NCBI GenBank assembly: GCA_949825065.1
Contig: OX463859.1
Span: 18,929,220 to 18,993,219 of the forward strand
Direction: 5' to 3'
Source of the DNA: Odontocerum albicorne
Lineage: Eukaryota > Arthropoda > Insecta > Trichoptera > Odontoceridae
Length of the DNA: 64,000 nucleotides
The position numbers and the translations under genes are program-made. Under the pieces are notes generated by a model. That model ran no database searches. It was not told where the DNA came from and saw only the letters and a program-made list of their open reading frames with translations. Each line of letters opens with the position of its first letter. The stretch's first letter is position 1. Of the stretch, positions 45,067 to 55,855 are shown one piece after another.

Positions 45067-46515
45067 TGTTAGGAGTATATTTATTTTTTTATAAAAGACG
45101 GGTGAGAAGTTTGGGATTTATCCAAAAGGGAAAATAACGCGCGAAATTGATTGATACGAGCGGAATTAAAACGGACTTCCCTTTGTTCTGATTTTGACGG
45201 GTAAATAATGACGCATAAAAATCGAGTCCGAGCGTGACGCAGTTGTAATTAGGACAGGGAATGATGCAATCATCCATTGTTTCTGGAAGATTCTATTCCA
45301 AAACGGGCGGTTTAAAGAATTTCATCTAGCACCGAGCAATTGCGTCACTTATAATAAATAATCAAATGCAAGAGCTTGATTGGTCAAATTACGGCCCGAC
45401 CAAAGATTTGACGAATCAGGACATCGCTTACAAATATGATCGACGGGCGAAAGGGCATCACGTGCGGATGGACAGGTGAGGCGGCTTGAAGGTCGGTGCT
45501 TCATTACGAGCGGTACCGTCACGACTACTAGTCCTGTTATTAAGACAGCTCCCGGTCGGGGGAATACGAATTAATAATTAAATAATTCGTTCAAGTTATC
45601 GGTCAGTTACCTTGTGTTCCGAGTTATAATCTCCTGTTGGGAAATACGAATTAATAATTAGTTTTGTTGCGAAAGTTCTGCTCGCACTTCCATCCAGACT
45701 TGACGCGGGGATTTATCTGCGGAATAGTATTTCCAAAGAAATAATCTTGGATTATTATTGGCTCCATCGGGCGTGAAGCAAGTAAAGTTTCGAGAAACTA
45801 AGAAAAGCGGTTCTTTAAATAACTGCGGGTCGGAAATCGTTCTCCCAGGCCGAACGCCAGGGAGGAATTTTGTATCGGCGCAGCGAGAAGCTTCAAAGGA
45901 CGCTTGCGGTATCATCATCATCAGAGGCATCGTTCCGGTTTCGTTTTCGGGGAGAATCTTCTGGTTCCTCCGCAGTTCCGAGAGTATAGACATTACGCGT
46001 ATCGTTCCTTATCGATATTCATGGTATTGTGGGGTGAGTGATCTCTTTTTATTGTAACCTATCATTGTGGATTTCTCCTTACCTCATAGCCTTTATGTTT
46101 GTGCTGAATATTGAGCGGGAATCGGTCTTTAATGCAAGCCCAAATTATTAGTCTGCCTACTCTGGTATTTTTGGTAATATGTATAAATTTTTCTCGGCAT
46201 TATTGCGGAGTTTTTTTTTATATTTTATTAAAATCTCATTGGATTAAACTAAGTATTATCACAATTTTATGTCTTTCCTTTGTTGTTCCCCTTGTCCCGG
46301 AGATAATATCTTGGAGGCCTGGTACAAATTATTATTAAGCCCAGCGCAATCTGAGACGAAAGAGTACTTGTTCTGTCATTTCTTCATTTGCCGCTGAGAA
46401 CCGGGTAAGTTTTATTGAGAGTAAATTAGTGTCAGAAGTGTTTAAACTATTGCTTTATTGTTGCATGGAGGCAACGCTCTCTCTTAATTTCGTAAATATA
46501 GGTATAAGTGTAACA
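45067..46515 (+). repeat. 5' LTR
   Basis: 1449 bp, bounded by TGTTAGGAG and AGTGTAACA (short inverted ends TGTTA/TAACA). All open frames inside it recur identically 8915 bp downstream. They are not genes. Confidence 0.95.
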
Positions 46516-46516
46516 A

Positions 46517-46536
46517 TGTCGCCCGTACGTGGGGCC
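46517..46536 (+). promoter_or_regulatory. Putative primer binding site
   Basis: TGTCGCCCGTACGTGGGGCC starts one base after the LTR. It resembles the complement of the 3' end of insect tRNA-Lys, with two substitutions and one extra base. The usual TGG start is TGT here, so it is weak or adapted to another tRNA. Confidence 0.5.
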
Positions 46537-47358
46537 ATTATAGAAAAATGCTGGCTTCCAGGGTATTTGACTGAGTGACGGGGTTATAAAGTGTATAAAA
46601 ATATAATTTGTTCCTTTTTCAGAAAATTTAGCGCGAAATTCGTAAGACAAGCTTAGGTCTCCATTTTGTTGTTCGAGAAGCGTCTGTGGTTAAGGTGGTT
46701 GCGAATAATCAGGAGTATAGTTTTGCCGCGTAAAATGTTTAGATACGCTTTGAGAGATAGTTTAATTCAAACGAAATAAGTGACTGAATAAATAAAAGAG
46801 TGCCTAGTTAATTGTGAATAGAGAAGTGATTAGTGGTTACGTTCGTGAAGTATTCCAGTGTTTTTGGAATTTCAAGACCATTTGTTTGAAACCAATCTCG
46901 CCTTATAGCTTGCGCGGGGATAGGCAAGAGGAGAGTGCGTATAACTTACAGTAGTTCGGTTTGCGTCGCTGTTGATGCGGTAAAGGGAAATAGTGTTACT
47001 ACTTTTAGATAAAATCACTTGGTGCTTATACTCAATTGTTTTCGGAACAAATCTTTGTAATATAAGAGAGTGAATAGTATTGAATTGAATTACTTTGAGA
47101 TTTAAGTTGTAGATTCGTAGCAAGCGGTGTGGTGGAAGCGTGTTTTAGGAAATTTGATAATAATACATATTGGTTATAATTGCTAGTTCTTAATTTCGGA
47201 ACATTTCAATTAAGGGGGGGTTTGTGTTAAATTAAAGTTACGTTTTAGTTAGATTCTTGTTCCGGTTAAACGGTGTAGTTAAAGCATTGTTTAACAAGGT
47301 GAAGTAAGATTTCGTTGGGTATAAATTTTGATACCTACTGTTACGAATAGGATTGAGG
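46537..47358 (+). other. Untranslated leader of the LTR element
   Basis: About 820 bp lie between the putative primer site and the gag start. No gene is seen. Confidence 0.6.
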
Positions 47359-48135
47359 ATGGATAGCGCAATGGATCCAATAGTTAATATAATGAAGGCC
47401 ACGAAGGAAAGGCTAATCGGGGAATTAATTGAAAGGGGATTAGTTCCTAGTAATAATTTTTACGAGTTGCGGCTTCAGGCCTCTTTGTTTAACAAGTGTA
47501 TTGTATCATCGTCATCGGAGGCGGTCGCCTTACCAGTTAGGTGCGTGCCTTACCGGAATCTTATGAGAGCTCCGCAGTTTCTGGAGACAACGGATCCTGG
47601 GGTTACTGCTTCAGAAGCCCTAGCACCAGTGCCATTGGCAAGTTCATCTCCATATGCTGGAGATAGAGTGGCGAGTTCGGGTGTTCCACGTTCGTCTCTA
47701 CCTGAGAGTTTAAATTCTTCTGTTTTGCCAGGAGAGGCTTGTACCGGAGGAGGTTACGTAAGAGAATTTTTGTCGCGTATAGAGGAGTTGGAAAGGCGGT
47801 GTTCGGCCTTAGAGCTGATGAATAGGAATAAGGGAAGGTTTCCTCGTCCTGCTCCCTTCGTCTCGAGAACAGATGCTCGTTTGGCACCAGTCTCTCGTAC
47901 CTCGAATACTCGAGATTCGTTTGAACGAAGGTGTTTTCGGTGCAATCTTCCAAATCATCAGGCGCGCAATTGCCCCGGGCAGCCGCGTAACCGAAAGAAA
48001 CCTGTACGGACGGCTGACGATCTTCATAGGGCTAGAGCCAGCCCAGCGCGTCCGTTGGTCATATTACCCGATATGTCTGGGCCACCTCCAGATGTTAAGT
48101 TTCCAAAAGACCGGGTGGGCACCAACCCGTATTAA
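47359..48135 (+). CDS. Gag-like nucleocapsid protein (258 aa)
   Basis: This is the only convincing long ORF of the LTR element. The ATG at 47359 is chosen because upstream in-frame codons lack another ATG. The N-terminal segment MKATKERLIGELIERGL resembles the short helical start of Gypsy-type Gag proteins. A Ser/Pro-rich middle and a charged helix (SRIEELERRCSALELM) follow. At 47932-47973 there is one CX2CX4HX4C zinc knuckle (CFRCNLPNHQARNC), followed by a basic region (RNRKKPVRT). This is the expected RNA-binding nucleocapsid layout, which would package element RNA in cytoplasmic particles. It is short for Gypsy Gag (usually 350-450 aa), so capsid parts may be missing. It ends in TAA, with the protease remnant in the same frame directly after it. 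Confidence 0.8.
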   Translation: MDSAMDPIVNIMKATKERLIGELIERGLVPSNNFYELRLQASLFNKCIVSSSSEAVALPVRCVPYRNLMRAPQFLETTDPGVTASEALAPVPLASSSPYAGDRVASSGVPRSSLPESLNSSVLPGEACTGGGYVREFLSRIEELERRCSALELMNRNKGRFPRPAPFVSRTDARLAPVSRTSNTRDSFERRCFRCNLPNHQARNCPGQPRNRKKPVRTADDLHRARASPARPLVILPDMSGPPPDVKFPKDRVGTNPY

Positions 48136-48426
48136 GTACGTCGGAGTTACCGGATTTGTCGCATTACTCAGCGACCGGGAGAGTTTTCCTTTTTTGTAAA
48201 AGGCTTGATTGAGATTACGAGTTCAGGGGAAGAGCGGCCCTACCTACGTTGTAGTATTCAAGATTTGCCGTTTTCGGCTTGGCTCGATTTGAGTGCGTCA
48301 GTGGACGCAGTAGCTGATCAGCAGTTCGTCGTCTCGCGTCGTACTGACAAATTGATACCGTCAGACCGCGAGGCGCAGATTACTTTTTCAATTCTGTTGC
48401 CATTGCGATTGGCTTTGTTTCCGTAA
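48136..48426 (+). pseudogene. Retropepsin-like protease remnant
   Basis: It is in frame with gag after a single TAA stop. The reading GLIEITSSGEERPYLRCSIQ, then DLPFSAWLDLSASVDAV matches the beginning of a retroviral-type aspartic protease, which would mature the Gag-Pol polyprotein. The catalytic Asp-Thr-Gly-Ala is changed to Asp-Leu-Ser-Ala (48286-48297), so the enzyme should be inactive. The flap and C-terminal half are absent, because after about 48324 the sequence becomes the first hairpin unit. Whether the stop is read through is unknown. Confidence 0.7.
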
Positions 48427-49345
48427 TGATATAACCGCCTTCGTCACAAATTATTCTCTTTTGCTGTTCGTCGTCTCGCGTCGTACTGACAAACCGATAC
48501 CGTCAGACCGCGAGGCGCAGATTACTTTTCCAATTCCGTTGCCATTGCGATTAGCTTTGTTTCCGTAATGATATAACCACCTTCGCCACAGATTAATCTC
48601 TTTTGCTGTTCGTCGTCTCGCGTCGTACTGACAACCTGATACCGTCGGACCGCGGGGCGCAGCTAACTTTTTCAATTCCGTTGCCATTGCGATCAGCTTG
48701 GTTTCCGTAATGATATAACCACCTTCGCCACAAATTAATCTCTTTTGCAGTTCGTCGTCTCGCGTCGTACTGACAAACTGATACCGTCAGACCGCGAGGC
48801 GCTGATTACTTTTTCAATTTCGTGGCAGTCGCGATTCAATCCTCTTTAACTTTGTATACCTTAATGGTGTGAAGTACGTCCTCTCGCGTTGCCCTGACAA
48901 ATACCGTCAGGCCGCGGGAGACGTATTATATTATTATCAGTTCGGTTTCCGTCATACTAGTATCTCATTACCAAAGGAATAATCTATTTAGCAGTTCGTC
49001 GTCTCGCGTCGTGCGGACAAATTGATACCGTCCGTCCGCGAGGCGCGGAATACTTTTTCAATTCCGTTGCAGTTGCGATTCAATCCTCTTTAACTTTGTA
49101 TACCTTAATGGTGTGAAATACGTCCTCTCGCGTTGCCCTGACAAATACCGTCAGGCCGCGGGAGACGTGTTATATAATTATCGCTTCCGTTTCCGACATA
49201 CTAGTATCTCCTTACCAAGGAATAATCTATTCAGCAGTTCGTCATCTCGCGTCGTGCGAACAATTTGATACCGTCCGTCCGCGAGTCGCGGAATACTTTT
49301 TTCAATTCCGTTGCAATTGCGATTCAATCCTCTTTAACATTGTAT
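48324..49345 (+). repeat. Array 1: hairpin repeats, 122-142-bp spacing
   Basis: GTTCGTCGTCTCGCGTC recurs at 48324, 48466, 48608, 48750, 48994 and (one change) 49237. A sister form, CGTCCTCTCGCGTTGCCC, occurs at 48877 and 49121. Each carries a 40-nt hairpin whose outer stem is CTCGCG/CGCGAG and whose inner stem is CTGAC/GTCAG. Hairpins start at 48333, 48475, 48617, 48759, 48881, 49003, 49125 and 49246. A further related one is at 49558. Confidence 0.9.
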
Positions 49346-49349
49346 TCCT

Positions 49350-49600
49350 TAATGTATTAAGTACGTCAGGGTTACCGGATTTGTCGCATTACACAGCGAC
49401 CGGGAGAGTATCTTTTTCTTGTAAGGGGTTAGGTTGAGACTACAGGTTCAGGGGACAAGCGGCCCTTCCAGCACGATAGTATTCAGGATTTGCCGTTTAG
49501 GCCTTGGCTCGATTCGAGTGCGTCAGTGGACGCAGTAGCTAATGAGCATTTCGTAATCTCACGTTTGTCCTGACCAATTGTCCCGGCAGGCCGTGAGACG
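49350..49600 (+). repeat. Second, degraded copy of the gag end/protease segment
   Basis: ATTAAGTACGTCAGGGTTACC, then CGCATTACACAGCGACCGGG, AAGCGGCCC and TTGGCTCGATTCGAGTGCG repeat 48131-48324 with changes. The catalytic segment reads LDSSASVDAV. It lies between array 1 and the last hairpin unit at 49558-49597, so the duplication happened inside the element. Confidence 0.85.
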
Positions 49601-50284
49601 CGGAACATATATTTGGTTCCGTTCTATTCGCAGTTGAATTTCTTTTATCATTGAGAGTAGTAGCCATCGAGAATTAGTTCCGTTTCGTATACGGTTATAG
49701 ATCATTTGGCATGGTGTAGGTAGTTGAATCACGTTGTCTCACGTTGTCTTGACCCATCGTTGCAAATGATATACCAAGCACCCGTGGTCTCGATCCGCCG
49801 TCGCATGCAGTAGGCAGTAAGCCGTCGTCGCACGAGAAGGGATGCGCACGCATAGGTTAGATCCAGTCCGGTGTCCACTATTTAGTGACCCGGTGGAATA
49901 TACGAAGGTTAATAGCATATGGAGTAGTGATAGGCTCATCGGTGCCTAATTGGGAGTCATTCATGGTCGGGAAAGTACAGGTTCTTAAATTAAATTTTCG
50001 TTATATTCTTGTTAATGTTTAAATCATACCTTGAAAGTATGTACTGTCGGATTCTTTGATGAATGGCAGTAGAGTTTTTTTTTAAATTACATCACCAGTG
50101 AGAGTTCATAATTCCGCTAGGGTGATTAAACAATGAGCTAGTCGTGAGGCAATCTCGTATGGAGTCATGTCCATATGTTCTATGTACGGGTTTGGTACTC
50201 TTCCCCGTGATTAGTGTGGTTATTACTTTTAAAGAGTATCTGGCGCTCAGAGCCTGGGCCTGGACCATGAGTGACGGAATGCTG
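49601..50284 (+). other. LTR element interior, unique non-coding part
   Basis: No ORF or array was recognised. A CTCACGTTGTCTTGACC remnant near 49737 may be a broken hairpin unit. Confidence 0.5.
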
Positions 50285-51010
50285 AGAGCCTCGAGTAGAG
50301 TGTACTAAATTTCTTGTGTACTGAGGGGTAGGCTTCCTTCAGTATCGGGTGTTCATAAGGTTGAACATTGCTTTAGTGCAAGACCCGTGGAGGATGGGTG
50401 CTGTTTATAAACTACCTTCGGATGATAGTCCGTAGGGTAACGAATCTGTATAGTATACAGAATTTCTTATGTACTGAGGGGTAGGCTTCCTTCAGTATCG
50501 GGTGTTCATAAGGTTGAACATTGCTTTAGTGCAAGACCCGTGGAGGATGTTGCTGTTTATAAACTACCTTCGGATGATAGTCCGTATGGTAACGAATCTG
50601 TATAGTATACAGAATTTCTTATGTACTAAGGGGTAGGCTTCCTTCAGTATCGGGTGTTCATAAGGTTGAACATTGCTTTAGTGCAAGACCCGAGGAGGAT
50701 GTTGATGTTTATAAACTACCTTCGGATGATAGTCCGTATGGTAACGAATCTGTATAGTATACAGAATTTCTTATGTACTGAGGGGTAGGCTTCCTTCAGT
50801 ATCGGGTGTTCATAAGGTTGAACATTGCTTTAGTGCAAGACCCATTGAGGATGGTTGAGGTTTGAAAATTACCTTCGGATAATAGTCCGTAGGGTAAAGA
50901 ATTTGTGGAATCCACAGAAATACGAACGAAGGGAGGGGTTGGCTTCCTTCCGTGTTGGATGTTCTTAAGGTTGAACCCTAATCTAGTCAGACATCCATTG
51001 AAAATAATTG
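50285..51010 (+). repeat. Array 2: 152-bp hairpin repeats, about five units
   Basis: AGTATCGGGTGTTCATAAGG recurs at 50341, 50494, 50646 and 50798. A diverged unit lies near 50950. Each unit can form a stem TACTGAGG/CTTCAGTA and a second stem CGGGT/ACCCG enclosing GTTCA/TGAAC. Confidence 0.92.
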
Positions 51011-51644
51011 CTTGGAACATTGGAAAACATCGTTAGGCTAGTTGCTCGTTATAATGGAAATGGGGATGGAGTCACCTCGCTAAAAGGATTCTCAAGGAGT
51101 TAGAAAATTGTTATTAGTTCGGTGATTGCATATCTGAGTTATTGGCTTGGGCTGTTGGACCCGAGGATTTAAGGAAATTGGAGCTGCTCCTAGTATATTT
51201 TTTTGGAGAGTAGTAGTATCCTGCATCGGTGGTACGGATGGTTAATACTGGTGTAACCAGTTCATAGGATTATTGCCTTATAGAGAGGAATGGCATCGCT
51301 GGATGAGAACCTGGGATTTACTGTTCTGTTTTGTTATAGCACTATATTGAGAAGTTTAGATCTGTTGCCTTGTAGGTTGGCTCACATTCTCTGTTTGGAA
51401 GTAGTTTTGTTCCGTTCTGTAATTCGTTACATACTGTGAGTTTTCTTTTCGGGTGGTTAACTATGAACCACCCCCTCTTCGAAGAATTGTTGTCCCGCAC
51501 ACGGGAATAAATTTGTTTAGGTAGGGCTTTTTGTTATTCCTGTTTACTGCATAGCGTATTAATATCATGTGTTTGTGTTTTTGTGTTTATTTTCCTTTTG
51601 TTTCCTTTTTCTTTTCTTCCCTAATAATTGTGATTAAATTATTT
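51011..51644 (+). other. LTR element interior, unique non-coding part
   Basis: Nothing recognised. Confidence 0.5.
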
Positions 51645-52012
51645 TTCTTCAAGGCTTACGGACGGCCTATAATACATCCAGTAAAAGGCTTACGGACGGC
51701 CTATAATACATCCAGCCAAGGGTTTACGGATGGCCTGTACACATCCAGCAAGAGGTTTACGGATGGCCGGAATACATCCAGCATGAGGTTTACGGATGGC
51801 CGGAATACATCCAGCATGAGGTTTACGGATGGCCGGTTTACATCCAGCATGAGGTTTACGGATGGCCGGAACACATCCAGTATTTTGTCTGTATTATTAA
51901 TTTGTTTTGTATTAAATGTTGTGTTTAAAATCATTCGTTTTAAGGTTTACGGATGGCCTAATACATCCAGCATGAGGCTTACGGATGGCCGGAACTCATC
52001 CAGTATCTTGTC
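51645..52012 (+). repeat. Array 3: ~33-bp repeats with GGATG/CATCC stems
   Basis: GTTTACGGATGGCCGGAATA then CATCCAGCATGAG recurs about nine times in two blocks, 51645-51890 and 51943-52005. Because the unit length is a multiple of three, long frames stay open on both strands. I treat those as artefacts. Confidence 0.92.
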
Positions 52013-52940
52013 TGTATTATGTTTTTTTGTAACCATCGTCCTTCTCGTGCTCAAGGTAGCATGCAGAGGCCCTGAACTGCCTCTAAGCGTTCGGGTTGAG
52101 AGAGGCTAGCCTCTCGACCGGTTAATATTTTGGTGAGGGCCGTTCGGTGCATCAGCGATGTATTGAATTGTCTCCACCACGGGCGTCATGAACCCGCATT
52201 AGCAGAGTTGCCGCTCCAGCATGTTCTGGTGGGCACGCGCTTCTGGCTTGGAAGGGTTCGATTGGTGCAACCGCGTGTTCTGACCCTCAGATCTTGGTTA
52301 TCCTCAGGCGTCATATGCGGATTCGCGTGATTCTTGGTTCCGGTCTGGGGGACGGGGGACGTGTCTTGCTGAAGATCGGGCCTAACCGCGAGTGTTTCAA
52401 TAACATTGTTTATTCTTTTCAGAGAGAGAATAGGAATGGATTAAAATTGCAGGGAGAGGGTTAGGTGTGAGCCTTGTGGTAGGACAGTCGTTGAACAGCC
52501 GGTTCTGCTTCGTTCTAGCTATGTTAGATTTCCTAATAGTTTAGAAGGTGTCTTTTTAAAATTCCGTCTCGAAAGAATTTTCGGTCCTTATCTGACTACA
52601 TTGGCTTGCGTAATAATTACCACTTATTATGCCAGATGGGTGGGCAGTTGTGATTGTAGAAATGTGTAGTGCAGTCCTTACCGTAAGGGCTGGATTTGGG
52701 CTTGTATTGATTGATCTCTGTTCACAGTGAGGGGGAGAGGTTGGCAATGGAGGAGTAGAGTCACCCGTATAAATCCTGTAAGTGTATAATTAAGTAAGTG
52801 TCCAGTGTATCTTTAAGGTCAGCCGCGAAACAGGCTACAGTGTTTAGTGAGAGGATGAATGGAGATTAACTAATTTGGTTGTAAACCTTTTCTCAGCATG
52901 ATGCCCTGAGAGGAGGGGTGGGTTAATTATCTATTAACGG
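52013..52940 (+). other. LTR element interior, unique non-coding part
   Basis: No gene was recognised. The short frames at 52130 and 52556 lack domains. Confidence 0.5.
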
Positions 52941-53525
52941 TCTACCTATTTGTGATATAGGGTGACCATGTTTAATATCATTTTGTTTTTTTTGTTTTTT
53001 TTCCTTTTGTTGTTTCTGCTCTGTACTTTGATGTATCACCAGCCGGGCTTTAGGTAAAGTCATTATCTCCTTGTTATTATTGACGGTCTACCTTTTGTGA
53101 TATAGGGTGACCATGTATAATATAATTTTGTGTTTTTTTATTTAATGTGGATTCCTTTTTGTTGTTTCTGCTCTGTACTTTGATGTATCACCAGCCGGGC
53201 TTTATGTAAAAATCATTATCTCCTTGTTATTATTGACGGCTTACCTTTTTGTGATATAGGATGACCATGTATAATATAATTTTGTTTTTTTTAATTTTTT
53301 TTATGTGGATTCCTTTTGGTTTTGTTTCTGACCTACCCGTTGATGTATCACAAGCCGTGCTTATGTAAAATCATTATCTCCTTGTTCTTAGGGACGGCCT
53401 ACCTTTAGTGATATGGGGTGACCGTCCATAATACTTGGTGTTATTTTAATTTTATTTGAAATTCTTTTGTTTATATCTGATCACCTTTGAAGTATACGGT
53501 GACCATGCCCTAGGTGAATTTGTCT
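52941..53525 (+). repeat. Array 4: ~150-bp repeats, about four units
   Basis: GTGATATAGGGTGACCATG recurs at 52952, 53097, 53251 (ATAGGATGACC) and 53408 (ATGGGGTGACC). CATTATCTCCTTGTT and GATGTATCACCAGCCGGGCT also repeat. ACGGTCTACC pairs with GGGTGACC across each unit core. Confidence 0.9.
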
Positions 53526-53981
53526 ATAATCTATTGTCTTTGTTTTTTTGTTTTATTTGTTTTGTTTATTAAAATTATTTTAGGAATTGCACTCCCTGTA
53601 TTATGCAATTGTTTCAGTACTGGTTGCCCTGTGGTTAAACCAGTATTGGAAAGAAAATCTTCTGTACTATTGTAAGGAGTTACCGGAGGATTGTTCCGTG
53701 CTCCTTAGTATAAGGTTATGGGCTATAGTAGATTCAGTAGTGTGTTGTCATCGTAAGGTTTCCGTGGTTTCCTTGCGGCTAGGTTCCCTTACACCAATTA
53801 GGGGTGTCCTACAGGCAAATGCTGACAACCGGTAAATCGGCCACGAGACCGTATCCAGTAGGGGGGACATACACCCCTTGCTCCTTATAATTGCCTACAG
53901 CTGATGTGTCTATACTCTGGGAATGATAATTTTTTTTTTTTTTTTGTTTTTTTTTGTTTTCTTTCATAACATAAGATGGAG
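53526..53981 (+). other. 3' end of LTR element interior
   Basis: A T-rich stretch (53928-53962) is followed by AAGATGGAG just before the 3' LTR, which is a weak polypurine-tract candidate. The 82-codon frame at 53587-53835 is not recognised. Confidence 0.5.
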
Positions 53982-55430
53982 TGTTAGGAGTATATTTATT
54001 TTTTTATAAAAGACGGGTGAGAAGTTTGGGATTTATCCAAAAGGGAAAATAACGCGCGAAATTGATTGATACGAGCGGAATTAAAACGGACTTCCCTTTG
54101 TTCTGATTTTGACGGGTAAATAATGACGCATAAAAATCGAGTCCGAGCGTGACGCAGTTGTAATTAGGACAGGGAATGATGCAATCATCCATTGTTTCTG
54201 GAAGATTCTATTCCAAAACGGGCGGTTTAAAGAATTTCATCTAGCACCGAGCAATTGCGTCACTTATAATAAATAATCAAATGCAAGAGCTTGATTGGTC
54301 AAATTACGGCCCGACCAAAGATTTGACGAATCAGGACATCGCTTACAAATATGATCGACGGGCGAAAGGGCATCACGTGCGGATGGACAGGTGAGGCGGC
54401 TTGAAGGTCGGTGCTTCATTACGAGCGGTACCGTCACGACTACTAGTCCTGTTATTAAGACAGCTCCCGGTCGGGGGAATACGAATTAATAATTAAATAA
54501 TTCGTTCAAGTTATCGGTCAGTTACCTTGTGTTCCGAGTTATAATCTCCTGTTGGGAAATACGAATTAATAATTAGTTTTGTTGCGAAAGTTCTGCTCGC
54601 ACTTCCATCCAGACTTGACGCGGGGATTTATCTGCGGAATAGTATTTCCAAAGAAATAATCTTGGATTATTATTGGCTCCATCGGGCGTGAAGCAAGTAA
54701 AGTTTCGAGAAACTAAGAAAAGCGGTTCTTTAAATAACTGCGGGTCGGAAATCGTTCTCCCAGGCCGAACGCCAGGGAGGAATTTTGTATCGGCGCAGCG
54801 AGAAGCTTCAAAGGACGCTTGCGGTATCATCATCATCAGAGGCATCGTTCCGGTTTCGTTTTCGGGGAGAATCTTCTGGTTCCTCCGCAGTTCCGAGAGT
54901 ATAGACATTACGCGTATCGTTCCTTATCGATATTCATGGTATTGTGGGGTGAGTGATCTCTTTTTATTGTAACCTATCATTGTGGATTTCTCCTTACCTC
55001 ATAGCCTTTATGTTTGTGCTGAATATTGAGCGGGAATCGGTCTTTAATGCAAGCCCAAATTATTAGTCTGCCTACTCTGGTATTTTTGGTAATATGTATA
55101 AATTTTTCTCGGCATTATTGCGGAGTTTTTTTTTATATTTTATTAAAATCTCATTGGATTAAACTAAGTATTATCACAATTTTATGTCTTTCCTTTGTTG
55201 TTCCCCTTGTCCCGGAGATAATATCTTGGAGGCCTGGTACAAATTATTATTAAGCCCAGCGCAATCTGAGACGAAAGAGTACTTGTTCTGTCATTTCTTC
55301 ATTTGCCGCTGAGAACCGGGTAAGTTTTATTGAGAGTAAATTAGTGTCAGAAGTGTTTAAACTATTGCTTTATTGTTGCATGGAGGCAACGCTCTCTCTT
55401 AATTTCGTAAATATAGGTATAAGTGTAACA
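53982..55430 (+). repeat. 3' LTR
   Basis: Same length (1449 bp) and, in every segment I compared, the same sequence as 45067-46515. It is followed by the second CTTC. Confidence 0.95.
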
Positions 55431-55434
55431 CTTC

Positions 55435-55855
55435 TTACAGGCCTTTTTATACCTATTGGGTACCACTGGATTACTTCATACGTCCAACGATGGTCTGTTG
55501 CTCGGGCGATATGTCCAGCCCACTTCCACTTGAGTCTTTTTGCAACCTCTATAACATCTTCAACCTTTGTTTGGGCTCGTATCCACTCATTACGTTTTCG
55601 GTCTCTTCTGGTATAACCTAGCATGCACCTTTCCATGCTGCGTTGTGTTGTTTGGAGCTTTTGTAACATTCGTACCGATAAAGTCCAAGTCTCGCATCCA
55701 TATGTTAGTACTGGCAAGATGCATTGGTTAAATACCTTCCGTTTGAGGCAGATTGGGAGATTGCTCTTGAAGATGTAGTTTAGTCGTCCAAAGGAACTCC
55801 AAGCTAGTTTTGATCTTCTATTTATTTCATTCAAAAGCCCAACAGGTAACACAAG
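55435..55855 (-). pseudogene. RTE reverse transcriptase C-terminal region, proximal half
   Basis: A 160-codon open frame (55370-55852) reads LNEINRRSKLAWSSFGRLNY, then SNLPICLKRKVFNQC, ILPVLTYGCETWTLSV and KRLKWKWAGHIARATDHRW. This is the conserved region after the polymerase domain of insect RTE elements. It runs into the LTR at 55430. Its continuation is at 45062 and lower, and the two meet in the same reading frame across the target site. The host copy was therefore intact here when hit. It is 5' truncated at about 55855, where an opposite RTE copy begins. Confidence 0.85.

Larger units (their letters stand above)
45067..55430 (+). mobile_element. Gypsy-like LTR retrotransposon, non-autonomous, recent
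   Basis: The 10,364-bp element has two 1449-bp LTRs that start TGTTAGG and end GTAACA. A 4-bp target duplication, CTTC, lies at 45063-45066 and 55431-55434. The interior (46516-53981) holds a leader, a gag-like ORF and a protease remnant, then about 5.6 kb of non-coding arrays. No reverse transcriptase, RNase H or integrase motif was found on either strand, so it must depend on a relative for copying. The single zinc knuckle, the protease-like segment and the 4-bp duplication point to a Gypsy-type (Metaviridae-like) origin. The two LTRs look identical wherever I compared them, so insertion was recent. Confidence 0.92.

Noticed and set aside
45658..46057. Open frames of 111 and 99 codons inside the LTR, repeated at 54573-54972
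   Set aside because: They are on opposite strands of the same LTR sequence and have no domain. Their repetition only reflects LTR identity.
51567..52109. 180-codon open frame with repeated FTDGRNTSSMR-like units
   Set aside because: The 33-bp repeat keeps frames open on both strands and no start context or homologue is recognisable. It is better read as hairpin repeats.
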